This document shows, piece by piece, positions 1 through 9,531 of a stretch of 64,000 bases of DNA. Position numbers and translations under genes: made by a program. Under the pieces are notes generated by a model that ran no database searches, was not told the DNA's origin, and worked only from the letters and a program-made list of their open reading frames with translations. The DNA comes from Dyella_A sp051962475 (GTDB taxonomy: Bacteria; Pseudomonadota; Gammaproteobacteria; Xanthomonadales; Rhodanobacteraceae): contig NZ_JBQCCF010000016.1 in the NCBI RefSeq assembly GCF_051962475.1, positions 76,251 to 140,250 of the forward strand, in the 5' to 3' direction. Every line of letters starts with the position of its first letter. Within the stretch, counting starts at the first letter, position 1.

Positions 1-1
1 G

Positions 2-2458
2 CTCACCGCGCATCCGCGGCTGGTGCTGGAAGCGCCGCCAGGCGCCGGCAAGACCACCCAGGTGCCGCTGGCGCTGCTCGATGTGCCCTGGCTCAGCGGG
101 CAGAAACTGCTGATGCTGGAACCGCGCCGCATCGCCGCGCGCGCCGCCGCGCAGTTCATGGCGCAGCAGCTCGGTGAGCCGGTGGGGCAGACGGTGGGCT
201 ACTCGATCCGCTTCGAGTCGCGCACCAGCGCGGCGACGCGCATCGAGGTGGTCACCGAGGGCATCCTGACGCGGCTGATCCAGGACGATCCAGAGCTCAG
301 CGGCATTGGCGCGATCGTGTTCGACGAATTCCACGAACGGCATCTGGCCGGCGACCTTGGCGCCGCGCTGGCGCTGGACGTGCAGGCCACGCTGCGACCG
401 GAGCTGCGCCTGCTGGTGATGTCTGCCACGCTGGATGGCGAACGCATCGCCCAGTGGCTGGATGCGCCCCGCATAAGCAGCCCCGGGCGCAGCTTTCCGG
501 TGCGCATCGAGTATCCGCCGGCGCGCACCCAGGAGAGCGTGGAACACCACGTGGCGCGCATCGCGCGACAGGCGCTGGTGGAGAACGACGGCGACGTGCT
601 GGTGTTCCTGCCCGGCCGGCGCGAGATCGCCCGCGCGCAGACCGTACTGGCCGCCACGCTCGCCGAGCAGGTGGAACTGGTGCCGCTGCACGGCGAACTC
701 ACTCTGGCCGAGCAGCAGCTTGCGTTGAGCCCCGCCGAACCGGGCGCCCGTCGCGTCGTGCTGGCCACCAACGTGGCCGAGTCCAGCGTGACTCTGCCGG
801 GCATCCGTGCGGTGATCGACACCGGCCTGGCGCGCGAGCCGCGCTTCGATCCCAACTCCGGTTTCACCCGGCTGGAGACGGTGACCATCTCGCAGGCCTC
901 GGCCGACCAGCGCGCCGGTCGCGCCGGCCGGGTGGCGGAAGGTACGGCCTATCGGCTGTGGCCGCAGAGCAAGCGGCTGGAGCCCTCCCGTACGGCCGAG
1001 ATCGCCCAGGCCGAACTATCCGCACTGGCGCTGGAGCTGGCCGCGTGGGGCATCACCGCGGCCAGCGCCGCCGACCTGCCGTGGCTTGACCCGCCGCCGG
1101 CCGGCGCACTGGCGCAGGGCCGCGAACTGCTTGCGCTGCTCGGTGCACTCGACCGCGATGGTCGCGTCACCGCGCTGGGCCGGCGCATGCTCGCGCTCGG
1201 CGCGAGCCCGCGGCTGGCCGCCGCCGCGTTGCGCGCGCCGCCCGAGCGTCTCGCGCTGGTCGCCGACCTGCTGGCACTGATGGACGCACGCTCGCCGCTG
1301 CGCGGAGAGCTGGCGCGCAGCGATGATTTCCGCGCCCGCGTGGGCGCGCTGCACGTGTGGCGCGATCGTCGCGGCGGCGGGCGGGGCGAGGCCGATGCGG
1401 GCGCGCTGGCGGCAATCGAACAGGCGGCCAAGGGCTGGCGTCGTCGCCTCGACGTGCGCACCGCGGCCACGGGCGTGCCGGACAGCCACGCCGTGGGCGA
1501 CCTGCTGGCGCACGCGTTTCCCGACCGCATCGCCTTTCGTGACGCCAGCCAGCCGCTGCGCTACACGCTGGCCAACGGCCGCGGTGCGCGCCTGCACGAG
1601 CAGACCGCGCTGCTCGGCGAGCCTTGGTTGGTGGCGCTGGACCTGCGTCACGAGGCGCGCGACAGCCTGATCCTGGCCGCCGCACCGCTCGATCCTCGCC
1701 AGCTCGAGCGGGATTTTCCCGCCAGCTTCGCGCGCGAGCGGGTGCTGCGCTGGAACGAGGCGCGCGCCGCGGTGGAAGCGTTCGAGGAGCAGCGTTTCCG
1801 CGCCATCGTGCTGGAGCGGCGCAGCGTGCCGGTGCAGCCAGCCGACGCGCTGCCGGCGCTGCTCGCCGCCGTGCGCAGCCGCGGACTGGAGGCGCTGCCT
1901 TGGAGTGACTCGGCGTGCCGGCTGCGCGCGCGCATCCAGGCCTTACGCGAGTGGATGCCTGAGCTGGGACTACCCGATGTCGGCGATGCGCACCTGCTGG
2001 CCACGCTGGAGCAATGGCTGGCGCCGTATCTGCAAGGCAAGCGCGGGCTCGACGCGCTGGCCGGCGAATCGCTGTCGCAGGCGCTCGCCGCCATGCTCGA
2101 CTACGAGCAGCGCCACACGCTCGACGCGCAGGCACCCGATCAACTCACCGTGCCCAGCGGGCAGAGCCGCCGGCTCGAATACGCGCCTGGCGAGCCGCCG
2201 GTGCTGGCGGTGAAGCTGCAGGAACTGTTCGGCCTGGCCGACACGCCGCGCATCGGCGGGGGGCGCGTGCCGGTGACGCTGCATCTGCTGTCTCCGGCGG
2301 GCCGGCCGATCCAGGTCACGCAGGATCTGAAGGGCTTCTGGCAGCGCACCTATCCAGAAGTGAAGAAGGAGCTCAAGGGCCGCTACCCGCGCCATCCGTG
2401 GCCGGACGATCCGTGGAGCGCCACGCCCACCCACCGGGCCAAGCCGCGCGGCACCTGA
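2..2458 (+). CDS. hrpB: ATP-dependent helicase HrpB, 5' end missing
   Basis: A DExH-box helicase of the HrpB family, probably acting on RNA in the cytoplasm; its exact role in most bacteria is unsettled. The frame is open from base 2, so the gene starts upstream and only its first few dozen residues are missing. Visible in order: the Walker A loop PPGAGKTT at the start, the DEFHER box near 322-339, the SAT motif (MSATLDG near 420), the helicase C-terminal domain with an ATNVAESSVT stretch and QRAGRAGR, then the HrpB-specific C-terminal region ending with a conserved WP.D-type tail (HPWPDDPWSATPT). It ends 21 bases before the convergent stop of the DUF2167 gene. Family assignment is secure; function is inferred from the family. 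Confidence 0.93.
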   Translation, partial: LTAHPRLVLEAPPGAGKTTQVPLALLDVPWLSGQKLLMLEPRRIAARAAAQFMAQQLGEPVGQTVGYSIRFESRTSAATRIEVVTEGILTRLIQDDPELSGIGAIVFDEFHERHLAGDLGAALALDVQATLRPELRLLVMSATLDGERIAQWLDAPRISSPGRSFPVRIEYPPARTQESVEHHVARIARQALVENDGDVLVFLPGRREIARAQTVLAATLAEQVELVPLHGELTLAEQQLALSPAEPGARRVVLATNVAESSVTLPGIRAVIDTGLAREPRFDPNSGFTRLETVTISQASADQRAGRAGRVAEGTAYRLWPQSKRLEPSRTAEIAQAELSALALELAAWGITAASAADLPWLDPPPAGALAQGRELLALLGALDRDGRVTALGRRMLALGASPRLAAAALRAPPERLALVADLLALMDARSPLRGELARSDDFRARVGALHVWRDRRGGGRGEADAGALAAIEQAAKGWRRRLDVRTAATGVPDSHAVGDLLAHAFPDRIAFRDASQPLRYTLANGRGARLHEQTALLGEPWLVALDLRHEARDSLILAAAPLDPRQLERDFPASFARERVLRWNEARAAVEAFEEQRFRAIVLERRSVPVQPADALPALLAAVRSRGLEALPWSDSACRLRARIQALREWMPELGLPDVGDAHLLATLEQWLAPYLQGKRGLDALAGESLSQALAAMLDYEQRHTLDAQAPDQLTVPSGQSRRLEYAPGEPPVLAVKLQELFGLADTPRIGGGRVPVTLHLLSPAGRPIQVTQDLKGFWQRTYPEVKKELKGRYPRHPWPDDPWSATPTHRAKPRGT

Positions 2459-2479
2459 TCGAGCCGCGCGGCGCGTGCG

Positions 2480-3379
2480 TCACGCCTGCTTGCGCCGGAA
2501 CAGCTTCTTGAACAGGCCGGCTACGGCGGCGATGCCGAGCACGATGAATTTCTTCAGCGCCAGCAGCATCACGCCGAGCTTGGCGAACAGCCCGGCCTTG
2601 GCCGCGATGCCGCCAGCGACCAGCGCGCCGATGCCGTAGGCGGCGAGCTTGTCAGTGCTCTTGTCGAAGTCGGTGTAGCGCTGGCCGGCGTCGAACTCGG
2701 TCATCGCCAGCACCTGCGGCATGTCCGCCTTGACCTGCGCCAGTTGATCGATGGGCGCCACCGCGTTGAGCGACAGGTAGCCCTGGCGGCCCAGCACCCG
2801 GATGTCGTAGTTGAGCGAGTGCCCGCTGCGGCCGTCGTGACTGAAGATCAGGTCGCGCGCCCAGTACAACTTGTGGCTGGCGTCGTCGTAGTGCGGCGGC
2901 TCGGCCCAGCCGGCCAGTTCCACCTCGGGAAAGCCCTGCTTGCGCCGCTCGGCGTTTTCGTCGTGCGCGCTTTCCTGCATGTCGCGCAGCATCTTGTCGT
3001 AGTCGATGCCGGCGGCATCGGCGTCGGAGACGTAGCCGTCGTCCACATAGGTCACCACCACCGCCCAGCTATCCTTGTCCAGCAGCACATGCGGGTCGCC
3101 GCTGGGCAGGATCATGCCCAGCACGTCCTTGTCCGGCGGGTTGTCCCACAGCTCGCTGAGCACGCGCTGGGCGTCTTGCGCGTTGAGGAAGCCGTAGCCC
3201 GGTTTCAGCGCGAGGTGCGCATGGGCGGCAGGAACGGCTACGTTGCCGCTGACCGGGTGCAGCGAGGCGAGAAAATGTTCGGCCTGGCCGTCGGCGGCGT
3301 CGGCGGCGTGGCCGGCGAGTGGCAGGCAAAGCAAGGCAGCCAGCGCGAAGCGCGCCGGCACGGTATAGCGGCGTGTCAT
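2480..3379 (-). CDS. DUF2167 family membrane protein
   Basis: A 299-residue DUF2167 protein with no established function. The chosen ATG at 3379 opens a clear signal peptide (a run of hydrophobic residues ending AGHA-ADA). An upstream in-frame start would put an atypical Arg/Ser-rich stretch before the signal sequence and was rejected. The mature part carries the DUF2167 core (GMILPSGDPHVLLDKDSW, followed by VVVTYVDDGYVSD). Near the C-terminus there are two hydrophobic stretches and a very basic tail (FKKLFRRKQA), so the protein is probably anchored with its bulk outside the cytoplasm. It is convergent with hrpB and divergent from the c-di-GMP gene. Confidence 0.85.
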   Translation of the reverse strand: MTRRYTVPARFALAALLCLPLAGHAADAADGQAEHFLASLHPVSGNVAVPAAHAHLALKPGYGFLNAQDAQRVLSELWDNPPDKDVLGMILPSGDPHVLLDKDSWAVVVTYVDDGYVSDADAAGIDYDKMLRDMQESAHDENAERRKQGFPEVELAGWAEPPHYDDASHKLYWARDLIFSHDGRSGHSLNYDIRVLGRQGYLSLNAVAPIDQLAQVKADMPQVLAMTEFDAGQRYTDFDKSTDKLAAYGIGALVAGGIAAKAGLFAKLGVMLLALKKFIVLGIAAVAGLFKKLFRRKQA

Positions 3380-3557
3380 GTGTTGTCCCCTGTAGCGTTC
3401 GTTCCGTCGATGCGCGGCCGTAGTGTGGTGCGCGCGGGCGCTCCCCTCGGCGCGTCCCGGCGATGTTGTACCAGAGCCGACGAGAGACGCCCAGCCGGCG
3501 CGATCCTTCACAAAACCGTACTGCGCAACGTGGCCGGATGTGCTCAGATAGCTTTCA

Positions 3558-6269
3558 GTGCCCGCCGGCGACACGGACAACCGCTTGAGCCAGCCACCTG
3601 CCTCATCACTCGCTGCCAGGACGGCCCCGCTGCCTGCCGCTGCCGCAGTGGACGCTGCCGCGTTGCGGCCGCCGAAGGGAGCCTGGACCGGCTTCTGGGT
3701 AATGCTCACGCTGGTGCTGGGCGTGGGGCTTACGCTGTTGCTGCATCACCAGCAGCGAGCGCGCCAGTTGGCGGCCGATCGCGCGGCCATGCACGAGCTG
3801 GCCGACAAGAGCTACGCGGCCCTGCAGTCGAGGCTGTCGTCTTCCGAGTTGCTGATGCGCGCTGTGCAGACGCTGTTCATTGCCTCGGATGAGGTCACCG
3901 AGGATGACTTTGCCCATTTCTACGAGAATCTGCGTCCCCGTGAGCTGTTCCCCAGCCTGGTCGCGCTGGCCTATGCCCAGCGCGAAAGCGGCCCGGAAGG
4001 CGAGCGCTATATTACCCGGCGCGTGCAGCCGCTGGCGGGCAATGAGCGGCTGATCGGACTGGATGTCAGCCAGCAGGGACACAACATGGCGGCGCTGGTG
4101 GCCGCGCGCGACAACGATAATTTCAGCCTGTCCGGACCGTTCGCGCTGGTGCAGACCGATGCCAACAGGCGCCGCATCGCTGGCGTCACATTGCGGCTTC
4201 CGATCTACAGCGAGGGCGCGCCGCCTGCCAATGCGCAGCAGCGCAGCGCCCGGCTGACGGGTTCCATTGCCGCCTCGTTCAATGTGTCCGAATGGGTAGG
4301 GAGCGCGTTCACCGCCGATGCGCTCAAGCGACTGCAGATCGAGGTGCGCGACGTGACTGCGGCACCGCAGTTGCTGTTCGAATCCGACCCTGGTGCAGAG
4401 ATCTCCGGCGGTGGCGATTTCCTGCGCGACCTGCACTACGGCGGCAGAGTCTGGCGGGTGAGTATGCTCTACCGACCGCACTCCGAGCGGACTTTCGGCT
4501 GGTCGCAGTCGATACTCCCGTCAGGGCTGCTGATCACACTGCTGCTGGGGACGCTGGTGTGGTCGGTAGCCGGTACGCAGCGCCGGGCGGTGGAGCTTGG
4601 CTGGCGGATGAGTCGTCGTTATCGGGAGAGCGAAGAGCGCTTTCGGGCGCTCAACGAACTGCTGCCAGCACTGGTGGTGTTGGCCGACGCTGCCAATGGA
4701 CGCGTGACCTACGCCAACCAGGCCTCCCGTGACCGCCTGGGCGATGAGCTGATAGGGCGCGAACTACCCGAGCTGTTCCAGGACGCCGCCGTGCAGCACT
4801 GGTTGCGCGATCCTCAGGGCGTGGAGGTCAGCCGGGTCGATGCCACGCTGCTCAGCGAGAGCGGACAGCGTTTCTGGGCCAGCGTATCGATCGCGCGGGT
4901 GGAGCTGGACGGCGTGCCCAAGCTGTTGATGGTGGCCGCCGACATCACCGAGCAGCGCCAGCTCAACGAGCGGCTCAGCCACCAGGCCAGCCACGACGCG
5001 TTGACCCATCTCTACAATCGACGCGAGTTCGAGCGCCGCCTGGCCGAGGCGATGGCGGCGGTCGCGCACGGTGCGCCGCCGGCGGCGCTGCTGTACATCG
5101 ACCTGGACCAGTTCAAGCTGATCAACGACACCTCCGGGCACATGGCCGGCGACCAGCTGCTGACCCAGCTGGCGATGGTGATGCGCGAGCAACTGGGGCC
5201 ACACGATGTGCTGGCGCGTCTGGGCGGCGACGAGTTCGGCGTGCTGCTGCCGAACATCGGCGATCGCGCCACGGCGGAGGCCGCGGCGGAGCAGCTGCGC
5301 CTGCGCATCGACGGCTACGTGTTCATGTGGGAGCAGCGCACGTATTCGATCAGTGCCAGCGTCGGTGGCGTGCTGATCGACCTGCCCGATGGGGTGCATC
5401 TGCACGAGCTGTTCGCCCAGGCCGATACCGCCTGCTACATGGCCAAGGAGATGGGCCGCAACCGCGTGCACTTCTACTCCGAGCATGACGACGAAACGGC
5501 ACGCCGACGCAGCGAAATGGAGTGGGCCAATCGCCTGCGCTGGGCGGCCGATGAGGGGCGCCTGCTGCTCACCTACCAGGAGCTCACGCCGCTGGCACCG
5601 GCCGACCGCGATGGTGTGCGCATCGAGCTGCTGCTGCGCTTTCGCGACGAGAGCGGCCGGCTGATGGTGCCCGGCGCGTTCATGCCCGCGGCCGAGCGCT
5701 ACGGCCTGATGCCCACCATCGACCGCTGGGTGATCGAAACGGCGCTCTCGCACTTCGATCAGCTGCACCCGCTCGGCGCGGCGCTGCGGCTGGCCACGAT
5801 CAACCTCTCCGGTGCCAGCGTGGAAGATGACGCGTTGGCCGATCGCATCATCGAGCTGCTGTCACTGCACCGGGTCGACCCGAGTCGCGTGTGCTTCGAG
5901 ATCACCGAGACGGTGGCGGTGCGCCATCTCTCTCAGGTCGCGCGCTTCATGCAACGGCTGCGCGCGGTGGGCTGCAAGGTGGCGCTGGATGACTTCGGCG
6001 CCGGCATGTCCTCCTTCGGCTACCTCAAGAACCTGCCGGTGGACATCATCAAGATCGACGGCAGCTTCATTCGCGACATGCTCGACGACCCGGTGAGCTA
6101 CGCGATGGTGCGCGCGGCTACCGACATCGGCCACCAGATCGGCCTGACCGTGGTGGCTGAGTGGGTGACCAGCGAGCCGGTGATGCAGGCGTTGCGCGAA
6201 CTGGGCGTGGATCTGGCGCAGGGCTTCTCGCTGCACATGCCGGAACTGGTGCCGTTCCAGCGCGACTGA
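3558..6269 (+). CDS. CHASE-PAS-GGDEF-EAL membrane protein (c-di-GMP turnover)
   Basis: A 903-residue inner-membrane sensor predicted to make and/or break c-di-GMP. Order: an N-terminal transmembrane helix (about 45-65), a periplasmic CHASE domain (about 90-290), a second helix (about 320-340), a PAS domain (about 360-480), GGDEF and EAL. The cyclase signature is intact, RLGGDEF with GGDEF at 556-560. The EAL signature reads ELL (690-692), keeping the metal-binding Glu; the downstream DDFGAGMSS and IKIDG motifs are present, so phosphodiesterase activity is possible but not assured. The start is a GTG at 3558; an in-frame TTG at 3585 is an alternative and neither has a strong ribosome site. A second GGDEF-EAL protein lies at 53.9 kb. 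Confidence 0.9.
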   Translation: MPAGDTDNRLSQPPASSLAARTAPLPAAAAVDAAALRPPKGAWTGFWVMLTLVLGVGLTLLLHHQQRARQLAADRAAMHELADKSYAALQSRLSSSELLMRAVQTLFIASDEVTEDDFAHFYENLRPRELFPSLVALAYAQRESGPEGERYITRRVQPLAGNERLIGLDVSQQGHNMAALVAARDNDNFSLSGPFALVQTDANRRRIAGVTLRLPIYSEGAPPANAQQRSARLTGSIAASFNVSEWVGSAFTADALKRLQIEVRDVTAAPQLLFESDPGAEISGGGDFLRDLHYGGRVWRVSMLYRPHSERTFGWSQSILPSGLLITLLLGTLVWSVAGTQRRAVELGWRMSRRYRESEERFRALNELLPALVVLADAANGRVTYANQASRDRLGDELIGRELPELFQDAAVQHWLRDPQGVEVSRVDATLLSESGQRFWASVSIARVELDGVPKLLMVAADITEQRQLNERLSHQASHDALTHLYNRREFERRLAEAMAAVAHGAPPAALLYIDLDQFKLINDTSGHMAGDQLLTQLAMVMREQLGPHDVLARLGGDEFGVLLPNIGDRATAEAAAEQLRLRIDGYVFMWEQRTYSISASVGGVLIDLPDGVHLHELFAQADTACYMAKEMGRNRVHFYSEHDDETARRRSEMEWANRLRWAADEGRLLLTYQELTPLAPADRDGVRIELLLRFRDESGRLMVPGAFMPAAERYGLMPTIDRWVIETALSHFDQLHPLGAALRLATINLSGASVEDDALADRIIELLSLHRVDPSRVCFEITETVAVRHLSQVARFMQRLRAVGCKVALDDFGAGMSSFGYLKNLPVDIIKIDGSFIRDMLDDPVSYAMVRAATDIGHQIGLTVVAEWVTSEPVMQALRELGVDLAQGFSLHMPELVPFQRD

Positions 6270-6297
6270 CGCCGGAGGAGGCGTCTGTGGCGGTTGA

Positions 6298-7695
6298 TCA
6301 CTTGGCCGCGGGCGCCGCTTCCGGGGCCTGCCGTTCGAAGCTGCCGGCCGCACCAGGGAACACCACCGGGCTCTCGTAGCCGTCGGCCGACACCGCCGAC
6401 ACGCCGAAGAACCAGTCGTCGATCACCACGTCCCTGATCACCGCCTTGTCCACGTCGCCGACCGCCCGCGCGTACTGCCAGCGCGGCGCGGTGGTATCGC
6501 GCCATTGCACGCGGTAGCCGGCGGCGCCGGGAACCTGGGTCCAGCGCACCGTGGTATCGGTGGCCAGCGCGCCTTCCGTCTTCACGCCTGTCGGTGGAGC
6601 CGGTGCGTTGGCCATTGCGGCCATCGTCACCGTGTTGAGCGCGGTGACGCGGGCGAGGTAGCGAAAGTCGATGCCGTCCAGCGTATCGCCATAGTGCACG
6701 CCGCCCTTGGTGCGCAGGTCCTGGTGCTGACGGGTGTAATCCTCGTGGCCCTCGCTGACGCGGATCGCCGGGTAGCCCGCCTTGAGGAATTCCACCTGGT
6801 CGCCGCCGCGGCCGTAGCGGTCGGTGCGATAGACCAGCTTCACGCGGAAGTCGGGCAGGTACTGGTCGGCGATCGACGCCATGTAGCGCGCCACGTTGCG
6901 CGAGGGCGAATCCACCTCGCCTCCGAAGTAGTTGCGTACGCGCGCCTGCTGCGTCGTCTCGGTGCTGCGCGTGCCTTCGCTGAACACCCGCACGGTGGTG
7001 TTGTCGCGCACGCCGTTCTGGCCGCGGCTGTTGCCGACGATGTCGTTGTTGAGGTCGGCCTCCACCTGCCAGCCCTGCGCCACCGCATAGTCGGCCAGCA
7101 CCTTGCCGCCGTACAGGCCCTGCTCCTCGCCGGACAGCGCGGCGAATACCAGGGTGGCGCGGTTATCCCGCTTGCTCAGCAGCCGCGCCGCCTCCATCAG
7201 CGCGGCCACGCCGGAGGCGTCGTCGTTGGCGCCCGGCGCGTCGCTGGTGGTGTCCATGATGTCGGTGACGCGCGAATCCAGATGTCCGCTCATCACGATG
7301 ACGCGCTTGGGATCGCTGCTGCCGCGCTTGATTGCCACCACGTCCATCACTTCGGCGGGTGTCGGAATCCGCTCGCCACTGAACACCTGCGCAGGCGTCA
7401 CCACCTCGATGCAGCCGCCGCAGTCGCGCGAGATCGCCTCGAACTGCGCCATCACCCAGCGCCGCGCGGCGCCGATGCCGCGCTTGTCCGAGCGCGTATC
7501 GGACAGCGTGTGACGGGTGCCGAAGCCGACCAGGTGGGCGATGGTGTCGTGCAACCGCGCCTCGCTGGGCGCCGTGGCAAGTGCATGCAGAGCCGGTTGT
7601 TCGTGGGGTTGCGCCAACTCCTGCGCCAGCAGTGGCGCGCTCATGCCGAGCGTGCTGAAGGCGGTGGCGGCAAGCAGGATTCGCAGACGTGGCAT
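6298..7695 (-). CDS. Secreted M28 family zinc peptidase with fibronectin-like C-terminus
   Basis: A 465-residue exported aminopeptidase-like enzyme. The start at 7695 was chosen because it opens a signal peptide (LRILLAATAFSTLGMSAPLLA) directly followed by the mature protein. The M28 metal ligands are all visible: HLD at 138-140, the GANDDASG bridge Asp near 158, the Glu pair in SGEEQG (190-191), an Asp in NNDIVG (near 218) and a late His in RVSEGHEDY. The last roughly 90 residues form a fibronectin type III-like domain (VRWTQVPGAAGYRVQW). It probably trims peptides in the periplasm or outside the cell. It is divergent from the flavoprotein gene at 7796. Confidence 0.9.
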   Translation of the reverse strand: MPRLRILLAATAFSTLGMSAPLLAQELAQPHEQPALHALATAPSEARLHDTIAHLVGFGTRHTLSDTRSDKRGIGAARRWVMAQFEAISRDCGGCIEVVTPAQVFSGERIPTPAEVMDVVAIKRGSSDPKRVIVMSGHLDSRVTDIMDTTSDAPGANDDASGVAALMEAARLLSKRDNRATLVFAALSGEEQGLYGGKVLADYAVAQGWQVEADLNNDIVGNSRGQNGVRDNTTVRVFSEGTRSTETTQQARVRNYFGGEVDSPSRNVARYMASIADQYLPDFRVKLVYRTDRYGRGGDQVEFLKAGYPAIRVSEGHEDYTRQHQDLRTKGGVHYGDTLDGIDFRYLARVTALNTVTMAAMANAPAPPTGVKTEGALATDTTVRWTQVPGAAGYRVQWRDTTAPRWQYARAVGDVDKAVIRDVVIDDWFFGVSAVSADGYESPVVFPGAAGSFERQAPEAAPAAK

Positions 7696-7795
7696 GGCGG
7701 GCTCTCGCGTGATCGAGGGAAGCGCTGCGCAGAACGCATCGACGCAGTATGCGCAGCGCCACGGCGGCGTACCACCCGACCTTGGGCGTGCGACC

Positions 7796-9046
7796 ATGCG
7801 CGCCATGACTGACTCCAACACACCGCGCGCCGCCGTGATCGGCGGCGGGCCCGCCGGTCTGATGGCCGCCGAGCAGCTGCGCGAGGCCGGCATCGCCGTC
7901 GACCTGTATGACGCCATGGGCTCGGTGGGCCGCAAATTCCTGCTCGCCGGCAAGGGCGGCCTCAACCTCACCCACGGCGAAGCCTTCGAGGATTTCGTGG
8001 GCCGCTACGGCGAACGGGCGGGCGAGGTCGCCGACTGGTTGCGCGACTTCGATGCCGAGGCCCTGCGCGCCTGGGCACGGGGACTGGGCGTGGAGACCTT
8101 CGTCGGCAGTTCCGGCCGCGTGTTCCCGGCAGACATGAAAGCAGCACCCTTGCTGCGCCGCTGGGTGCGCCGGCTGCATGCCGAGGGCGTGCGTTTTCAC
8201 ATGCATCACCGCTGGCTGGGGTGGAGTGATGACGGCGCACTGCACTTCGCCACGCCTGCCGGAGAGATCACCGTGTGCGCCGACGCCACCGTGCTGGCCC
8301 TCGGCGGCGGCTCCTGGCCGCAGCTGGGCTCGGACGGCGCCTGGATCGGCACGCTTAAAGCGGCAGGCGTCGCGCTCACGGCGCTGGCGCCGGCCAACTG
8401 CGGCTTCGAGCGACCGTGGAGCGAGCACCTGATCAGCCGCTTCGCCGGCGCACCGCTCAAGGCGGTGGTGGCGCAATGGCACGACCACAACGGCTGGCGC
8501 CACCAGCGCCAGGGTGAATGTGTGATCTCCGAGTACGGCATCGAGGGCAGTCTGGTCTACGCTATCGGCCCGGCGCTGCGCGAGCAGATCGCCGCGCGCG
8601 GCAAGGCGCTGCTCAAGCTCGATCTGGCTCCGGGTTACCCACTGGACACACTGGTGTCACGGCTGGGCGCACCGCGCGGCAAGCACAGCATCGGCGACTG
8701 GCTGCGCCGCCGCGCGGGGCTCGATGCGGTCAAGTCCGCGTTGGTATTCGAGCTGGCCGACAAGGCCACGCTGGCCAACCACGTCGCGCTGGCCGGCTTG
8801 ATCAAGGCACTGCCGCTGCGTTTGCAATCGCCGCGGCCGATCGCCGAGGCGATCAGCACGGCTGGCGGCGTGCGCTTCGACGCCCTGCACGGTGACAGCT
8901 TGACGCTGCACGCCCGCCCGGGTGTGTTCTGCGCTGGCGAAATGATCGACTGGGAGGCGCCGACCGGCGGCTATCTGCTTACCGCCTGCTTCGCCAGTGG
9001 CCGGCGCGCCGGCCGGGGTGCGGCGCGCTGGTTGCACCGCGGCTGA
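7796..9046 (+). CDS. HI0933/BaiN-like NAD(P)/FAD-dependent flavoprotein
   Basis: A 416-residue flavoprotein of the HI0933 (YhiN/BaiN-like, TIGR03862-type) group; the substrate is unknown. The N-terminal dinucleotide fold is clear (AVIGGGPAGLMAAEQL), followed by the family block GRKFLLAGKGGLNLTH. The C-terminal FAD-contact region reads GVFCAGEMIDWEAPTGGYLL, typical of this group. Two ATGs lie three codons apart (7796 and 7805); the first is used here and the second is equally plausible. The gene is divergent from the M28 peptidase, with about 100 bases between them for both promoters. Confidence 0.87.
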   Translation: MRAMTDSNTPRAAVIGGGPAGLMAAEQLREAGIAVDLYDAMGSVGRKFLLAGKGGLNLTHGEAFEDFVGRYGERAGEVADWLRDFDAEALRAWARGLGVETFVGSSGRVFPADMKAAPLLRRWVRRLHAEGVRFHMHHRWLGWSDDGALHFATPAGEITVCADATVLALGGGSWPQLGSDGAWIGTLKAAGVALTALAPANCGFERPWSEHLISRFAGAPLKAVVAQWHDHNGWRHQRQGECVISEYGIEGSLVYAIGPALREQIAARGKALLKLDLAPGYPLDTLVSRLGAPRGKHSIGDWLRRRAGLDAVKSALVFELADKATLANHVALAGLIKALPLRLQSPRPIAEAISTAGGVRFDALHGDSLTLHARPGVFCAGEMIDWEAPTGGYLLTACFASGRRAGRGAARWLHRG

Positions 9047-9214
9047 TCCGCGCGGTGCCTTGCGCAGCGCAGCATCGCGGCGCACTGGTGACCGTTGTGG
9101 ATCGGCGCTACGCTCGGGTGTCGGTGCGGTCGGAGACCGGCGTCGTGCCCGCCTCTGGCGATGGTGGCTGTAGGCGAATGTCCGGCGTATCTCGTTGCGA
9201 AGAGGATGCTCAGC

Positions 9215-9439
9215 ATGAAGATTCGTTCCCTGTCCCTGGTGCTCGCGCTGGCCTTCGTGGCCGGCGGCGCAATGGCTGGTGAGGCCGTCCACGCGGCCAC
9301 CGCCAACGTGGCCGCGATTCCGGCCAACCCGGCACATCAGGCGCTCGGCCTGTCGTCGGCCGACGCTCTCACCGATGTCGACGTGGCACGCCTGGCGCGC
9401 GCGGCGGTGGACATGCCTGCCTGCAGTACCTGTCACTGA
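9215..9439 (+). CDS. Small secreted protein ending in a CxxCH motif
   Basis: I do not recognise this 74-residue protein. It starts at ATG 9215, nine bases after an AGAGG ribosome site; an ATG at 9206 sits directly on that site and is less likely. Residues 1-21 form a clean signal peptide (hydrophobic core then GGAMA before GE). The mature part is about 53 residues, Ala-rich and without membrane segments, and its last five residues are CSTCH (C70, C73, H74). CxxCH is the covalent haem c attachment motif, but here it is the extreme C-terminus, so metal or haem binding is only a possibility. A strong hairpin follows the stop at 9449-9474, supporting a real transcription unit. Confidence 0.65.
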   Translation: MKIRSLSLVLALAFVAGGAMAGEAVHAATANVAAIPANPAHQALGLSSADALTDVDVARLARAAVDMPACSTCH

Positions 9440-9448
9440 CGAGCGCGG

Positions 9449-9474
9449 GGCCGCCGCCGCATCGGGCGGCGGCC
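9449..9474 (+). terminator. GC-rich hairpin after the CxxCH protein
   Basis: A perfect 10-bp stem, GGCCGCCGCC paired with GGCGGCGGCC, around a 6-base loop, 10 bases after the stop of the small gene and about 58 bases before the convergent end of dbpA. No T-run follows, so it is either a weak intrinsic terminator or a 3'-end stabiliser that could serve both strands. Confidence 0.55.
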
Positions 9475-9531
9475 TGCCTGGTTCATCTCGCGTCATTCGC
9501 CTGCAGGCCTCGTCGTGGCCCGCATCGGCGT

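Noticed and set aside
199..2434. Long open frames antisense and in other frames across hrpB
   Set aside because: High-GC shadow frames: rich in Arg, Ala, Gly and Ser, no domains, fully inside a well-supported gene.
3380..3709. N-terminal extension of the DUF2167 protein
   Set aside because: Would place about 110 atypical residues before a clear signal peptide and overlap the divergent c-di-GMP gene.
2744..3892. 382-codon plus-strand frame over the DUF2167 gene and the following gap
   Set aside because: Antisense to a gene with signal peptide and known domain; low-complexity Val/Ala/His composition.
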